A stretch of 64,000 nucleotides of DNA from Amycolatopsis decaplanina DSM 44594 (GCF_000342005.1 NZ_AOHO01000075.1:124001-188000), one strand, 5' to 3'. Shown: positions 8,377-18,682, numbered from the stretch's first letter. Notes: a model not told the origin generated them from the sequence alone. Numbers and translations are program-made.

Positions 8377-9903
8377 TCAGCTCGTCGGCAGGAACTCCGG
8401 CGGCCGTCGCACCCGTGTGGCCTGCTCGAACGCGTATGCCAGCGCCAGGACGGTCGGCTCGCTGTACCGGCCCGCCATGATCGAGAGCCCGACCGGCAGC
8501 GGGCCGACGAACGCCATGGGGACGGTCACGTTCGCGTAGCCGGACACCGCGGCGGGCGTGGACGAGCCGAACGGGTAGGCGTCGCCCTTGCCCAGCGTGG
8601 TCCTCCACGCCGGCCCGTTGGTCGGCGCCACGATCGCGTTCAGCCGGTGCGCGGTGAGCGTGTCGTCCAGCCCGCGTCGCGCCGCTCCGGTCGCTTCCGC
8701 GCGCAGGCGCAGGTACTCCGGATCGGTCAGGTCACCGCTCGTGGCCTGGGCTTCTTCGAACAGCTCCTGTCCGAAATGGCCCATCTCGGTGTCCGAGTTG
8801 GACTGGTTGAACTCGATCAGTCCTGCCAGGTCTGCGGGATGATCGCCAGGGGTCGCCGCCAGGTACTCGTTGATGCCGTGCTTGAACTCGTACAGCATCG
8901 ACGGCAGCTCGGAGCGGCCCACCACGTCCAGTCCGGGGATGGTCACCTCGACCGGGATCGCGCCCAGGGACGCCAGCCGCTCCACGGCACGGGTGAACAC
9001 CTCCACGGTTTCCGGGCTGGTGCCGCCGGTCGCGTCCCAGACGCCGATCCTCTTGCCTCGCAACGCGTCGGGTTCAAGGAAGCGCAGGTAGTCCGGCCGG
9101 GCCGGGCCGCCGTCGGTGGACGGGTCGCCGACGTCCGGGCCGTTGAGCACACCCAGCAGGACGGCGGCGTCCGTCACGTTGCGGGCCAGGGGGCCCGCGG
9201 TGTCCTGCACCGCGGAGATCGGCACCAGGCCACGGCGGCTCACCAGGCCGATGCTCGGTTTGACGCCGACGACCCCGCTCGCGCCGGCCGCGCAGACGAT
9301 CGAGCCGTTGGTCTCCGTGCCGACCGCGACGGTGGCCAGATTCGCGGCGATCGCCGCGCTGGAACCGCTCGACGAGCCGCAGGTGTTGCGGTCCAGAACG
9401 TAAGGGTTGGCGGTCTGCCCGCCGACCGCGCTCCAGCCACTCGACGAGCGGCGGTCGCGGAAGTTCGCCCACTCCGAAAGGTTCGTCTTGCCGAGGATCA
9501 CCGCCCCGGCCTCGCGGAGCCGCTCGACCAGATGAGCGTCGGCGACCGGACGCGCCCCGGCCAGCGCGAACGAGCCCGCCGTAGTCCGCTGCCGGTCCGC
9601 GGTGTCGATGTTGTCCTTGAGCAGCACCGGGATGCCGTCCAGGAGACCACGCGCCCGGCCCGCTCCGCGGCGATCGTCGCTCGCCGCCGCGAGCCTCGGC
9701 GCGTCCGGGTTGGTCGTGATGACCGAGTGCAACCGTGAGTCGAGCCGGCGAATGCGGTCGAGATAGAAAGCCGTCAGCTCCGCCGAGGTCAGCGGACCGG
9801 AGTCCATCGCGCGCCGCAGGTCCGGGATCGTGGCCTGTTCGAGGTCGATCCCCGCGATCGTGGGGATTTCGACCGGAGCGGGCGCGGAAAGATGCGCGTT
9901 CAC
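8377..9903 (-). CDS. Amidase-signature hydrolase, coupled to NRPS1
   Basis: A 508-residue amidase-signature enzyme. The Ser-cisSer-Lys triad is visible: LLKDNIDTA (Lys), CGSSSGSSAA and GTETNGSIV (serines). Closest in feel to the peptide-amidase / glutamyl-amidotransferase-A-like hydrolases that act on C-terminal amides. The start is taken as GTG 9903, overlapping the NRPS1 stop by four bases (GTGA), so it should be made in step with NRPS1. It could trim or amidate the released peptide, or hydrolyse an Asn or ureido amide; no substrate can be read from sequence. It has no signal peptide, so it is cytoplasmic. It is the last gene of the NRPS1 transcript. Confidence 0.8.
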   Translation of the reverse strand: MNAHLSAPAPVEIPTIAGIDLEQATIPDLRRAMDSGPLTSAELTAFYLDRIRRLDSRLHSVITTNPDAPRLAAASDDRRGAGRARGLLDGIPVLLKDNIDTADRQRTTAGSFALAGARPVADAHLVERLREAGAVILGKTNLSEWANFRDRRSSSGWSAVGGQTANPYVLDRNTCGSSSGSSAAIAANLATVAVGTETNGSIVCAAGASGVVGVKPSIGLVSRRGLVPISAVQDTAGPLARNVTDAAVLLGVLNGPDVGDPSTDGGPARPDYLRFLEPDALRGKRIGVWDATGGTSPETVEVFTRAVERLASLGAIPVEVTIPGLDVVGRSELPSMLYEFKHGINEYLAATPGDHPADLAGLIEFNQSNSDTEMGHFGQELFEEAQATSGDLTDPEYLRLRAEATGAARRGLDDTLTAHRLNAIVAPTNGPAWRTTLGKGDAYPFGSSTPAAVSGYANVTVPMAFVGPLPVGLSIMAGRYSEPTVLALAYAFEQATRVRRPPEFLPTS

Positions 9904-12900
9904 GGCGACGCCTCCTCGGTGGCCTCCATCAGCGTGGTCAGCAACCCGGCCAGGCCGGACACGTGCGGCGGGCGCAGCACTCCCATGTGGTCGCCACCGA
10001 CGCGGTGGATCTTGAGACCGCCCGGCGCCAGCTTGACCCAGCGGTCCCGGTACTGCGCGTAGCTCTGCCCGAAGTTGGTCTCGTGCAGGCCGTCGGCCAG
10101 CTCGTCGCCCACCAGCAGATGGGTCCGGCCGGAGTACGGACGCTGGCGGTACCCGAGCATCGCCTGGGTCAGCTCTCGCCACACCCGGATCCGGCGCGGC
10201 CAGAACGGGTCACCGGGCACCGGCGGTTCCTTGGTGCCCTCGTCGATGATGTAGTCGAGCACCTCGGCGAACTGGCGCCGGATCTCGGCGAGTTCGTCGG
10301 GATCCGTCGTGGCGTTCAGCTCTTCCAGGAGCTTCTCGCCACGAACGAACATGGCGGTCTCCTCCCACATGTTCTCCCGCTTGTAGAAGTCCTGTGCCGG
10401 GTCGAGCAGCATCAGCGTGAGACGGTCGCCGTCGCGATGCAGGATGCGGGCCATCTCACCGGTGACCAGTCCCCCGCCACACCAGCCGAGCAGGTGATAC
10501 GGACCCTCCGGGCACACCGCGCGGATCTGCTCCACGAACAGCGCGGCCACACTCGCGATGCTCTGCGGCGACGGCGTGTCACGGTGCAGGCCGGGCCATT
10601 CCAGCGCGGCCACCGGACGATCGGCACTCATGTGCTCGGCCAGCCGCACGTACCACAGGCCGCCACCCGGGTACATGCAGAACAGCGGCGGTTTCGTACC
10701 GGTGCGCCGCAGCCATACGACGGCTTCCCGCGCCCAGGCCGCAGCCGATTCCATCGCCGCCGCCTCCGTGGGCGGGAAGCCACCTTTGCCGGCCGGGTCC
10801 ACCGCCGTGGCCAGGTCGATCACCGTGCGGTGCTCGTAGAAGTCCCGCAGCTCGATCGGCAGGCCGTGCTCTTCGCGGAGTTCGACCAGCACCCGGATGA
10901 TCAACAGCGAGTGCAGGCCCAGATCGCTGAACGGGACGTCCACGCCCACCCGGTCGATGCCCAGGCCCTTGGCCAGCGCGGTGGCGATGATGTTCTCCAC
11001 CGCGGTCCGCGGCGCCAGCGCGGCACGGGCGGTGGCCGTCGGTTCGGGCAGGGCCTTGGTGTCGAGCTTGCCGCTGGGGGTGGTGGGCAGCTCGGCCAGC
11101 ACCACCCACGCGGACGGGATCAGGTAGTCCGGTACGGCACCGGCCAGCAGACCGGGCAGATCGGACGGATCCAGTCCGTCGCGGGCGGGTACGAGGTACG
11201 CGACCAGTTCTTGGTCGCCGCGGGCGGTCCGGCGGGCGCGCACGGCCACGTCGCTCAGCTCGGCGTGCGCTCGCAGCACCGCTTCCACTTCACCCAGCTC
11301 GACGCGGTAGCCGCGGATCTTCACCTGGTCGTCCGCCCGCCCGGCGAACTCCAGCACACCGTCAGGCCGGTATCGGGCCAGGTCGCCGGTGCGGTACAGC
11401 CGACGGCCGTCGGAATACGGGTCCGGCACGAACCGGTCGGCGGTCAGGCCGGGGCGGCCGCGGTAGCCGCGGGCGAGCTGGGCGCCGCCGATGTACAGCT
11501 CGCCGAGCACGCCGACCGGGACCGGCTCGAGGTCGGCGTCCAGCACACGCAGCACGGTGTTGGGGCCGGGCCTGCCGATCGGCACCGGTCCCGCCTCGAG
11601 CTCTCCGATCCCGCTCACGTGCGAGGTGCAGCCGACGGTGGCCTCGGTCGGTCCGTATTCGTTGTCCACCAGGATGTCCGGGGCATGCCGGGTCCAAGCG
11701 GTGAGCATGTCCCTGGTCAGCTCTTCGCCGCCCACGACGAGCCGGGAGGCCGCGCCGGCGAACGCCTCGGCGGGCAGCATCTGGTTGAGCGCCATCAGAT
11801 GCGACGGCGTGAGCTTGACCAGATCGAAGCCGCCCCCGGACAGCACCGAGACCAGCGCCTCGATCGCCGGTGTGCCGTCGTCGGGGGTGAGGGTGACCGT
11901 CCCGCCGGACAGCAGTGCCGGGAACAGCGACGTCACCGGCAGGTCGAAGGCCATCGAGGAGTACAGCGGAGAGCCCGCCGTACCGGCTGTCCCGGCGCGC
12001 CAGCACAGGTAGTTGACCAGGTTGCGATGCTCGACCATGACTCCCTTCGGAGTCCCCGTCGAACCGGACGTGTAGATGACGTAGGCGAGCGTCGACGGCG
12101 TCGCGGTCCGGCCCAGATCGCCGTCCGGGTGGGTGGCGATGGCCGGATCTCCGGCCAGGATCGCCGCGGTGCCGGGCACTCGGTCGGCCAGGGCGGATTC
12201 GGTGACCACCGTGGTCGCGCCCGCCTCGGTCAGCACCGTGGCCAGCCGTTTCGCCGGGTGTCCCGGGTCGAGCGGCAGATAGGCCGCGCCGGATTTGAGG
12301 ACCGCCAGCAAGGCGGTGACCAGCTCCGGACCGCGGCGCAGCAGCACGCCGACGACCGTTTCCGGGCCCGCGCCCTGCTCGCGCAGGTGACGTACCAGTT
12401 TGTTCGCGCGAGCGTTGAGCTCGGCGTAGGTGACCGTGGTCCCGTCCGCACAGCGCAGCGCGGTCGCGTGCGGGGTGCGCGCGGCCTGGTCCTCGAACAG
12501 CTCGTGCACGCACGCGTCCGGATACCCGGCCACCGGCCCGTCCGCGAAGGACATCAACCGGTCGATCTCGGCCGGGGCGATCGCGGCGCCGCGGACCTCG
12601 CCGTCCGGATCGGCGGCCATGGCCTCGAGCACCCGCCGGTACATCGAAGCGAGGGCGGGCACGTGGTCCGGGGCGATCCGGTCGGCCTGTGCCCGGAAGT
12701 GCAGGACGCCGGGGAAGCTCCACACGTCCACACCGAACCCGTTGTAGCTCTCGTCCACGATCTTCGCCGTCTCCACCCGCTGGGTGTCGAAGACGTGGAA
12801 GTCCAGGTAGGCGAAAGAGATGTCCACCAGCGGACGGCCGGCACCCCAGAGCCGCTGCAACTCGCCGAGCGGGAACCGCCGGTGCGGCCAGACCGCCACC

Positions 12901-15900
12901 TCCTCGGCGAACACCCGCCGGACGAGCCCGGTCCAGGTCTTGGCGGTCAGGTCGACGCACACCGGCAGCGGGTTGAGGTGCATACCCCTGGCGAGTTCAC
13001 CGCCGGGTTCCTCCAGTCTGCCGTTGTGCACCAGCCCGGTGTGGAACCGGTTCGACCCGCTGATCGTGCTCAGCACCTTGAGGTGCGCGGCGAACAGCAC
13101 GGTCTTCAGCGAGGCGCCCGCCACGGCGGCCAGCGCACGCAATCCGGGTTCCAGATCGGCGTATCGCACGCTGACCTGATGGGGCAGGCCGTCCGCGCTC
13201 GGTGCCGCCGCCCACCCGGGCGGCAGGGTGACCGGGTCGTAGCGGTCCAGCCGATCGCGCCAGAACTCCCTGTCCACGCCTGACTCCAGGGAACGTTTCT
13301 CGTGCGCGATGAAGTCGGCGAACCGCACCGGCGCCTGCTCGGGGAACGTCGGCGCGAGTCCGTCCCGGAGGCTGCGGTAAGTGTCCAGGAGCTCTTCGAG
13401 CAGCGAGTGGTGACTCCAGCCGTCGAGGACCGCGTGGCACTCGATGAACGACAGCGTCCAGCGGCGCTCGGCGGTCTGATGCACGTGGAAACGCACCAGC
13501 GGCGCACTCGTGACGTCGAGGGGGCTGCGGCGGGTATCGGCGACGAACGCCGCCAGTATCTCCTCCACCCGCGCCTCGGGGATCTCGCGCAGGTCGTCGT
13601 GACCGACGTCCATCGGGGCGGTCCGGTGCACGAGCTGCATGGGCACCCGGTAGGTGGTCAGGTCGAAGCTGGTGCGCAGAATCTCGTGCCGCCGCACCAG
13701 AAGCACCGCCGCTTCCCGCAGCGCGGACAGTGAGAACGGGGCGTCGTCCACGATCGGGAACAGCGTGATGTTGTGGTAGAGGCTGACCTCCTTGTCCGCC
13801 ACCATTTCGTAGACCATCGCGGTCTGGCCCATGGACATCGGATAGGCGTCGGCAAGGTCTTCCGGCAGCGCCTTCCGGTCGGCTTCCCCGATCAGCTCGA
13901 ACGGGGCGACCCGCCGGTCCTCCACCGGACCGGCCGCCGTGCCGGTGAACCGGGTCAGGCTCTCGACGGTCTGATGCAGCAGCAGATCCTGCACGGTCAC
14001 CGGAAGGCCTCGCTTGCGCAGCAGGCCCACGACCTGGATGGCCCGGATGGAGTCACCGCCCAGGGCGAAGAAGTTGTCGTGCACCCCGACCGAGCCGACG
14101 CCGAGCGCGGTACCCCACACTTCGGCCATGGCTCGCTCCGCGGGGTCGCGGGGAGCGACCGGACCGGTGGCCCTCGCGTGGTCGACCGCCGGTTCGGGCA
14201 GGGCGGCCCGGTCGATCTTTCCGTTGGAGGTCAAGGGGAAGCGGTCCAGCGGCACGAACGCCGCGGGCACCATGTAGGCCGGCAGCAGCCCGCTCAGATG
14301 GTCACGCAGGTCCGCCGCGGCGAGCCGATGGCCGGTGACCGGCACGGCATAGGCGATGAGGCGGTGCTCCGCTTCTCCCGGACGGCGGCGGGCGAGCACC
14401 ACGGCGCGGGACACCGACGCGTGGCCCGCGAGAGCCGACTCGACCTCGCCCGGCTCGATCCGGTGGCCGCGGATCTTCACCTGGTCATCGGCCCTGCCGA
14501 CGAACTCCAGGTCGCCGTCGGGAGTGCGGCGGGCGAGGTCGCCGGTGCGGTACATCCGGGCACCCGGACGCGGCGCGTACGGATCGGGACCGAACCGGTC
14601 CGCCGTCAGTGCCGGATGGCCGAGGTAACCGAGCGCGAGGCCCGGCCCGGAAACGTAGAGCTCGCCGGGCACTCCGACCGGCACCGGGTCGAGGTTGCCG
14701 TCGAGCAGGTACACGCGCAGGTCGGGCAGCGGCCTGCCGATGGGGCTGCGCGGGCCCGCCGTGGTGTCCTCGGCACGCAGTCTGCGGTAGGTCACGTGCA
14801 CCGTCGTCTCGGTGATCCCGTACATGTTGACCAAGGCGGGCCGCTCGTCACCGAAGCGGGCGAACCACGGCGCCACGTCGGCCACGTCGAGGGCCTCACC
14901 ACCGAACACCACGGCACGCAGCGCCAGCGATTCCGGCGGAGTCTCCGCCTCGGCGACCGCGTCGACGAGCCGCCGGAAGGCCGACGGGGTCTGGTTCAGC
15001 ACGGTGACGCCCTCGGTGATCAGCAGGTCGAGGAAGTCCCAAGGGGAACGGGAGGTCTCGAACGGCACGACGACGACACGCCCGCCGTGCAGCAGCGCAC
15101 CCCACAGTTCCCACACCGAGAAGTCGAAAGCGTAGGAGTGGAACAGCGTCCAGACGTCGGCCGGACCGAAAGCGAAATCGGCGGCGCACGAACGTAGAAG
15201 CCGCAGGACGTTCGCGTGCGTCACCGGAACGCCTTTCGGCCGTCCGGTGGACCCGGACGTGTAGATCACGTACGCCACGTCACCCGGTCCCGCCAAGGGC
15301 TCGGGGTCCGTCTCCGGCCAGTCGGGGCCGGGTTGGTCGAGCAGCACCGCGGTGACCGGCTCGTCCGCGAGCCATCCGGCCAGCTCGCCGCGGCTGACCA
15401 CGATGCCGACCTCGGCGTCGGCACGCATCATCGCCAGCCGCCCGGCGGGCAGAGCCGGGTCCAAGGGTACGTAGCCGGCACCCGATTTCAGCACGCCCAG
15501 CAGGGTGACCACGAGGTCGAGCCCTCGGTCGAGGGAGACGCCGACCAGCTGTCCCGGCGCCGACCCGAGCGAGCGGAGCCGGTGGGCGAGCCGGTTGGCC
15601 CGCGCGTTGAGTTCGGCGTAGGTCAGCTGTTCGCCGTCACAGCTCGCGGCGATGGCGGCGGGGCTGTCGGCGAGCCGGGCCGCGAACACCTCGGTCAGGC
15701 TTTCGTCGGCGGGGAAGGTCAGATCCGGGCTGTTCCCGGCGGCCAGCAACCCTTCACGCTCTTCGTCGGTCAGCATGGCGAGCCCATGGACGCGGCCCGT
15801 CGGCTCGGCGGCGATGCTCTCCAGCAGGCGCACGAAGTGACCGGACATGCGGCGCGCCGTCGAGGAGTCGAACAGGGCCGTGGCGTACCCGAGGCGCCCG

Positions 15901-17174
15901 GTGATCGAACCGTCGGGCCGGGTGGCGAGCGTGAGGTCCAGATCGTATTTCGCCACGTCCCAGCCCGGGGATTCCGGTTCGGCACCGAGTCCGGGCAGCT
16001 GCTGTGGCGCGCCCTCGTCACCGAGCTGGAACACCACCTGGAACAGCGGGGTGCGGGACGGGTCGCGCTCCCCCACGAGCTCGTCGACCACCAGGTCGAA
16101 GGGCGTGTCCTGATGGGTGTAGGCGTCGAGCGCGGTCGCCCGCACCCGCGACAGGAACTCCGTGAAGGACAGGTCCGCGGACAGGTCGGCGCGCTGGGCG
16201 ATCATGTTGACGAACATCCCGACCAGACCTTCGGTCCGGTCCTGCTCGCGCCCGGCGACCGGGCTGCCGACGACCACATCGGTTTGCCCGCTGTAGCGGC
16301 CGAGTAGCACCTGGAACGCCGCGAGCAGCACCATGTACGGCGTTGCGCCGTTTTCCCGGCCGAGCCGGGCCAGGGCTTCGGCCAGCGGGCCGGGCACGAA
16401 GACCGGCACGGTGGCGCCCGCGCTCTCGCGGACCGGACCCCGCGGCCGGTCGGCGGGCAGCTCGAGCGGACCGATCCCGTCCAGCTGCTTGCGCCAGTAC
16501 TCGATCTTCTCGGTGAGACGACCGCCGGTGAGACGATCCCGCTGCCATACGGCGAAGTCGCCGTACTGCACGGCGAGCGGTTCGAGCGGAGACGGCCGTC
16601 CGGCGGCGAACGCCGCGTAAAGGCTGTCCAATTCGGACAGCAGGATCGACTCCGAGATGCCGTCCGACGCGATGTGGTGCACGGACAGGAGAAGCACGTG
16701 GTCCACATCGGACAGCCGGACCAGCAAGGCCCGCAGTGCCCATTCCGCGGAGAGGTCGAGTGGGCGGACACCGGCGTCGGCCAGCACGCCTTCGAGTGAC
16801 TCCGGCCGGTCCGCGAGGTCGAGCCGCTCGAAGGGCACCGGGCCCGGCTCGTCGATCACCTGGACGGGCTCGCCACCGGAACCGTCGGCCAGGTACCGGG
16901 TGCGCAACACCTCGTGCCGGGCGACGACCTCGTCCAGGGCCCGGCGCAGCGCCGGTTCGTTCACCTCTCCGCGCAGCCGCAGCCGCACCGGCATCAGGTA
17001 GTCGGCGCCGCCCGGCCTGGTCTGGTCGAGCAACCACAACCCGCGCTGTGCGAACGACAGCGGCAGCGGCCTGTCCCGCGGTACCGGGACGATCCCGCCG
17101 CCCGACTCCGGAGTGCCGGAACCTCGCAGCCGGCGCCGCAGCAATTCGGCACGGGGGTTGCCTCGGGTGTCCAT
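9900..17174 (-). CDS. NRPS1: C-A(Thr)-PCP-C-A(Asn-like)-PCP-TE with cysteine thioesterase
   Basis: A 2424-residue two-module terminating synthetase. Approximate layout: C1 30-455 (HHIASDG), A1 490-1010, PCP1 Ser near 1038 (GGDSI), C2 1110-1545 (ECHAVLDGWS, first His replaced by Cys), A2 1560-2050, PCP2 Ser near 2088 (DLGLHSLL, atypical core), TE 2165-2424. Codes read by eye against GrsA: A1 DFWNVGMVHK, one residue from the classical Thr code; A2 DLTKVGEVGK, one residue from the classical Asn code. The TE nucleophile motif is GWCGGG: Cys 2232 (codon 10479-10481) replaces Ser, with Asp near 2256 (LLDPAQD) and His near 2396 (GDHMG). Cys thioesterases are known for strained-ring release: ObiF forms a beta-lactone and the sulfazecin TE a beta-lactam. 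ATG at 17174. Confidence 0.93.
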   Translation of the reverse strand: MDTRGNPRAELLRRRLRGSGTPESGGGIVPVPRDRPLPLSFAQRGLWLLDQTRPGGADYLMPVRLRLRGEVNEPALRRALDEVVARHEVLRTRYLADGSGGEPVQVIDEPGPVPFERLDLADRPESLEGVLADAGVRPLDLSAEWALRALLVRLSDVDHVLLLSVHHIASDGISESILLSELDSLYAAFAAGRPSPLEPLAVQYGDFAVWQRDRLTGGRLTEKIEYWRKQLDGIGPLELPADRPRGPVRESAGATVPVFVPGPLAEALARLGRENGATPYMVLLAAFQVLLGRYSGQTDVVVGSPVAGREQDRTEGLVGMFVNMIAQRADLSADLSFTEFLSRVRATALDAYTHQDTPFDLVVDELVGERDPSRTPLFQVVFQLGDEGAPQQLPGLGAEPESPGWDVAKYDLDLTLATRPDGSITGRLGYATALFDSSTARRMSGHFVRLLESIAAEPTGRVHGLAMLTDEEREGLLAAGNSPDLTFPADESLTEVFAARLADSPAAIAASCDGEQLTYAELNARANRLAHRLRSLGSAPGQLVGVSLDRGLDLVVTLLGVLKSGAGYVPLDPALPAGRLAMMRADAEVGIVVSRGELAGWLADEPVTAVLLDQPGPDWPETDPEPLAGPGDVAYVIYTSGSTGRPKGVPVTHANVLRLLRSCAADFAFGPADVWTLFHSYAFDFSVWELWGALLHGGRVVVVPFETSRSPWDFLDLLITEGVTVLNQTPSAFRRLVDAVAEAETPPESLALRAVVFGGEALDVADVAPWFARFGDERPALVNMYGITETTVHVTYRRLRAEDTTAGPRSPIGRPLPDLRVYLLDGNLDPVPVGVPGELYVSGPGLALGYLGHPALTADRFGPDPYAPRPGARMYRTGDLARRTPDGDLEFVGRADDQVKIRGHRIEPGEVESALAGHASVSRAVVLARRRPGEAEHRLIAYAVPVTGHRLAAADLRDHLSGLLPAYMVPAAFVPLDRFPLTSNGKIDRAALPEPAVDHARATGPVAPRDPAERAMAEVWGTALGVGSVGVHDNFFALGGDSIRAIQVVGLLRKRGLPVTVQDLLLHQTVESLTRFTGTAAGPVEDRRVAPFELIGEADRKALPEDLADAYPMSMGQTAMVYEMVADKEVSLYHNITLFPIVDDAPFSLSALREAAVLLVRRHEILRTSFDLTTYRVPMQLVHRTAPMDVGHDDLREIPEARVEEILAAFVADTRRSPLDVTSAPLVRFHVHQTAERRWTLSFIECHAVLDGWSHHSLLEELLDTYRSLRDGLAPTFPEQAPVRFADFIAHEKRSLESGVDREFWRDRLDRYDPVTLPPGWAAAPSADGLPHQVSVRYADLEPGLRALAAVAGASLKTVLFAAHLKVLSTISGSNRFHTGLVHNGRLEEPGGELARGMHLNPLPVCVDLTAKTWTGLVRRVFAEEVAVWPHRRFPLGELQRLWGAGRPLVDISFAYLDFHVFDTQRVETAKIVDESYNGFGVDVWSFPGVLHFRAQADRIAPDHVPALASMYRRVLEAMAADPDGEVRGAAIAPAEIDRLMSFADGPVAGYPDACVHELFEDQAARTPHATALRCADGTTVTYAELNARANKLVRHLREQGAGPETVVGVLLRRGPELVTALLAVLKSGAAYLPLDPGHPAKRLATVLTEAGATTVVTESALADRVPGTAAILAGDPAIATHPDGDLGRTATPSTLAYVIYTSGSTGTPKGVMVEHRNLVNYLCWRAGTAGTAGSPLYSSMAFDLPVTSLFPALLSGGTVTLTPDDGTPAIEALVSVLSGGGFDLVKLTPSHLMALNQMLPAEAFAGAASRLVVGGEELTRDMLTAWTRHAPDILVDNEYGPTEATVGCTSHVSGIGELEAGPVPIGRPGPNTVLRVLDADLEPVPVGVLGELYIGGAQLARGYRGRPGLTADRFVPDPYSDGRRLYRTGDLARYRPDGVLEFAGRADDQVKIRGYRVELGEVEAVLRAHAELSDVAVRARRTARGDQELVAYLVPARDGLDPSDLPGLLAGAVPDYLIPSAWVVLAELPTTPSGKLDTKALPEPTATARAALAPRTAVENIIATALAKGLGIDRVGVDVPFSDLGLHSLLIIRVLVELREEHGLPIELRDFYEHRTVIDLATAVDPAGKGGFPPTEAAAMESAAAWAREAVVWLRRTGTKPPLFCMYPGGGLWYVRLAEHMSADRPVAALEWPGLHRDTPSPQSIASVAALFVEQIRAVCPEGPYHLLGWCGGGLVTGEMARILHRDGDRLTLMLLDPAQDFYKRENMWEETAMFVRGEKLLEELNATTDPDELAEIRRQFAEVLDYIIDEGTKEPPVPGDPFWPRRIRVWRELTQAMLGYRQRPYSGRTHLLVGDELADGLHETNFGQSYAQYRDRWVKLAPGGLKIHRVGGDHMGVLRPPHVSGLAGLLTTLMEATEEASP

Positions 17175-17351
17175 GAGCCGCCTTCCTGTCCTGCCACCAA
17201 AGACCGGGAGCCAGGGATGATCGGTCGAGGATGCCCGGCACGCGCGGGCATGCGGCAGGGTGAAGGTGGCGCGCGTTCACGCAGCCGATCGCGCGCCGGA
17301 GTACCGATCCTTCTCTGTGCGTGCACGCCGATGGCGGTAAGCATCGGGAGC
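17175..17351. promoter_or_regulatory. Divergent promoter region NRPS1 / MFS exporter
   Basis: A 177-base gap between two divergent starts with no gene of its own. It must carry the promoters for NRPS1 (leftwards) and the exporter (rightwards). I see no palindrome strong enough to name an operator. Confidence 0.4.
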
Positions 17352-18599
17352 ATGGATGCCCAGGCGCCACCGCTGTACCGAAACCGCGACTTCGTTCTGC
17401 TGTGGACCGGATCGGCGGTGTCGATTCTCGGCTCGAACGTGTCCAACGTGGCCTACCCGCTGCTGGTACTCGCCTTGACCGGCTCGGCGGCCGACGCCGG
17501 CCTCACCGGATTCGTCTCGCTGCTGCCTCAATTGCTTTTCCAGATGCCCGCAGGCGCGCTGGTCGACCGGTTCGATCGCAAGCGGACGATGATCTACTGC
17601 GATCTCCTGTGCGGCCTGGCGTTGACCACCGTCGTGGTGGCACTGCTGTTCGGACAGCTGACCCTGCCGCACATCCTCGTGGTCGGCTTCCTCGAAGGCA
17701 CCTTCGCGGTGTGCTACCGCTTGGCTGCCGCTGCCGCCGTGCCCAACGTGGTCGACACGTCCCAGGTCGCCCAGGCGCTGGCCCACAACGAAGCCCGCCG
17801 CCGGGGCGCGGCCATGCTGGGCAAGCCGCTCGGCGGGATGCTGTTCGGCCTCAGCCGCGCGGCGCCGTTCGTGTTCGACATCGCCAGTTACCTGGTTTCG
17901 GTGCTGACCCTCGGGCTGATCCGCAAGGACTTCCAGGTCCAGCGCGACACCACGAACCGGCGCTCGCGTGGAGCCGAGTTCACCGAGGGCGCCGTCTGGT
18001 TGTGGCGGCAGCCGTTCCTCCGGACGACCACGTTCCTGATCGCCGGCAGCAACCTGTTGTTCCAGGCGCTGTTCCTGGTCGTGATCGTGATCGCCACCGA
18101 CCACGGCGCTTCGCCGTCGATCATCGGTGTCATGCTCGGCATCATCGCGGTCGGCGGGGTACTCGGCTCGCTGCTCGCGCCCGCGGCGGCCAAACGGCTG
18201 TCGCTGAAGACGGTCGTGATCGGGGCGAACTGGGTCTGGCTCCTGCTGGTGCCGCTGCTGGCACTGGTGACGGAGCCGCTCCTGCTCGGCACGGTGTTCG
18301 CGGCGATGGCCTTCGTCGGTCCACTGTGGAACGTGGCGATATCGGCCTACCAGCTGGAGATCACCCCGGACCACATCCAGGGCCGGGTGCTCGCCGCCGC
18401 CGGCATGATCGCCTTCGGGGCCGTCCCGCTCGGCTCGCTGATCGGCGGTGTCCTGCTGAGCAAGACCGGCGCCACCACGACGGTGTGGCTGTTCACCCTG
18501 TGGATGGCGGCGCTGGCGCTGACTACCGTGATCAGCCCGGCCGTCCGGTCGGCGCCGAAGCTGGTGGACACTCCGTTGCCCGCGCCGACGAAGCGGTAG
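17352..18599 (+). CDS. MFS exporter, EntS-like (12 TM)
   Basis: A 415-residue major facilitator of the MFS_3/EntS type, which exports siderophores and peptides. YRNRDFVLLWTGSAVSILGS is the typical N-terminal helix, DRFDRKRTMI is the loop 2-3 signature, and about 12 hydrophobic segments are visible. The start ATG at 17352 has GGGAG close upstream; an in-frame ATG at 17331 would add seven residues and has no better ribosome site. The gene is divergent from NRPS1 across about 180 bases that must hold both promoters. Export of, and self-protection from, the block A peptide is the likely role. Confidence 0.85.
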   Translation: MDAQAPPLYRNRDFVLLWTGSAVSILGSNVSNVAYPLLVLALTGSAADAGLTGFVSLLPQLLFQMPAGALVDRFDRKRTMIYCDLLCGLALTTVVVALLFGQLTLPHILVVGFLEGTFAVCYRLAAAAAVPNVVDTSQVAQALAHNEARRRGAAMLGKPLGGMLFGLSRAAPFVFDIASYLVSVLTLGLIRKDFQVQRDTTNRRSRGAEFTEGAVWLWRQPFLRTTTFLIAGSNLLFQALFLVVIVIATDHGASPSIIGVMLGIIAVGGVLGSLLAPAAAKRLSLKTVVIGANWVWLLLVPLLALVTEPLLLGTVFAAMAFVGPLWNVAISAYQLEITPDHIQGRVLAAAGMIAFGAVPLGSLIGGVLLSKTGATTTVWLFTLWMAALALTTVISPAVRSAPKLVDTPLPAPTKR

Positions 18600-18620
18600 C
18601 GGGACGATTCGGGTTGTTGT

Positions 18621-18669
18621 CCCGAGCGCCACACCTGAGACACTCACCGTCTCGAACGTGGCGCTCGGG
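18621..18669. terminator. Bidirectional hairpin between convergent exporter and SbnA genes
   Basis: A perfect 12-base inverted repeat: CCCGAGCGCCAC (18621-18632) and GTGGCGCTCGGG (18658-18669). The loop carries a second inner stem (GAGAC / GTCTC). It lies 21 bases after the exporter stop and 13 bases after the SbnA stop on the other strand, the expected place for a shared terminator. Confidence 0.8.
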
Positions 18670-18682
18670 AAGTACTGCCCAA

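Noticed and set aside
9735..13283. 1182-codon open frame on the plus strand opposite NRPS1
   Set aside because: It lies antisense to NRPS1 domains with complete motifs; its protein is Gln/His/Arg-rich without any recognisable domain. Long antisense frames are normal at this GC content. The same holds for 21810-25469 (minus), 25797-28858 (minus) and 50265-53597 (plus).
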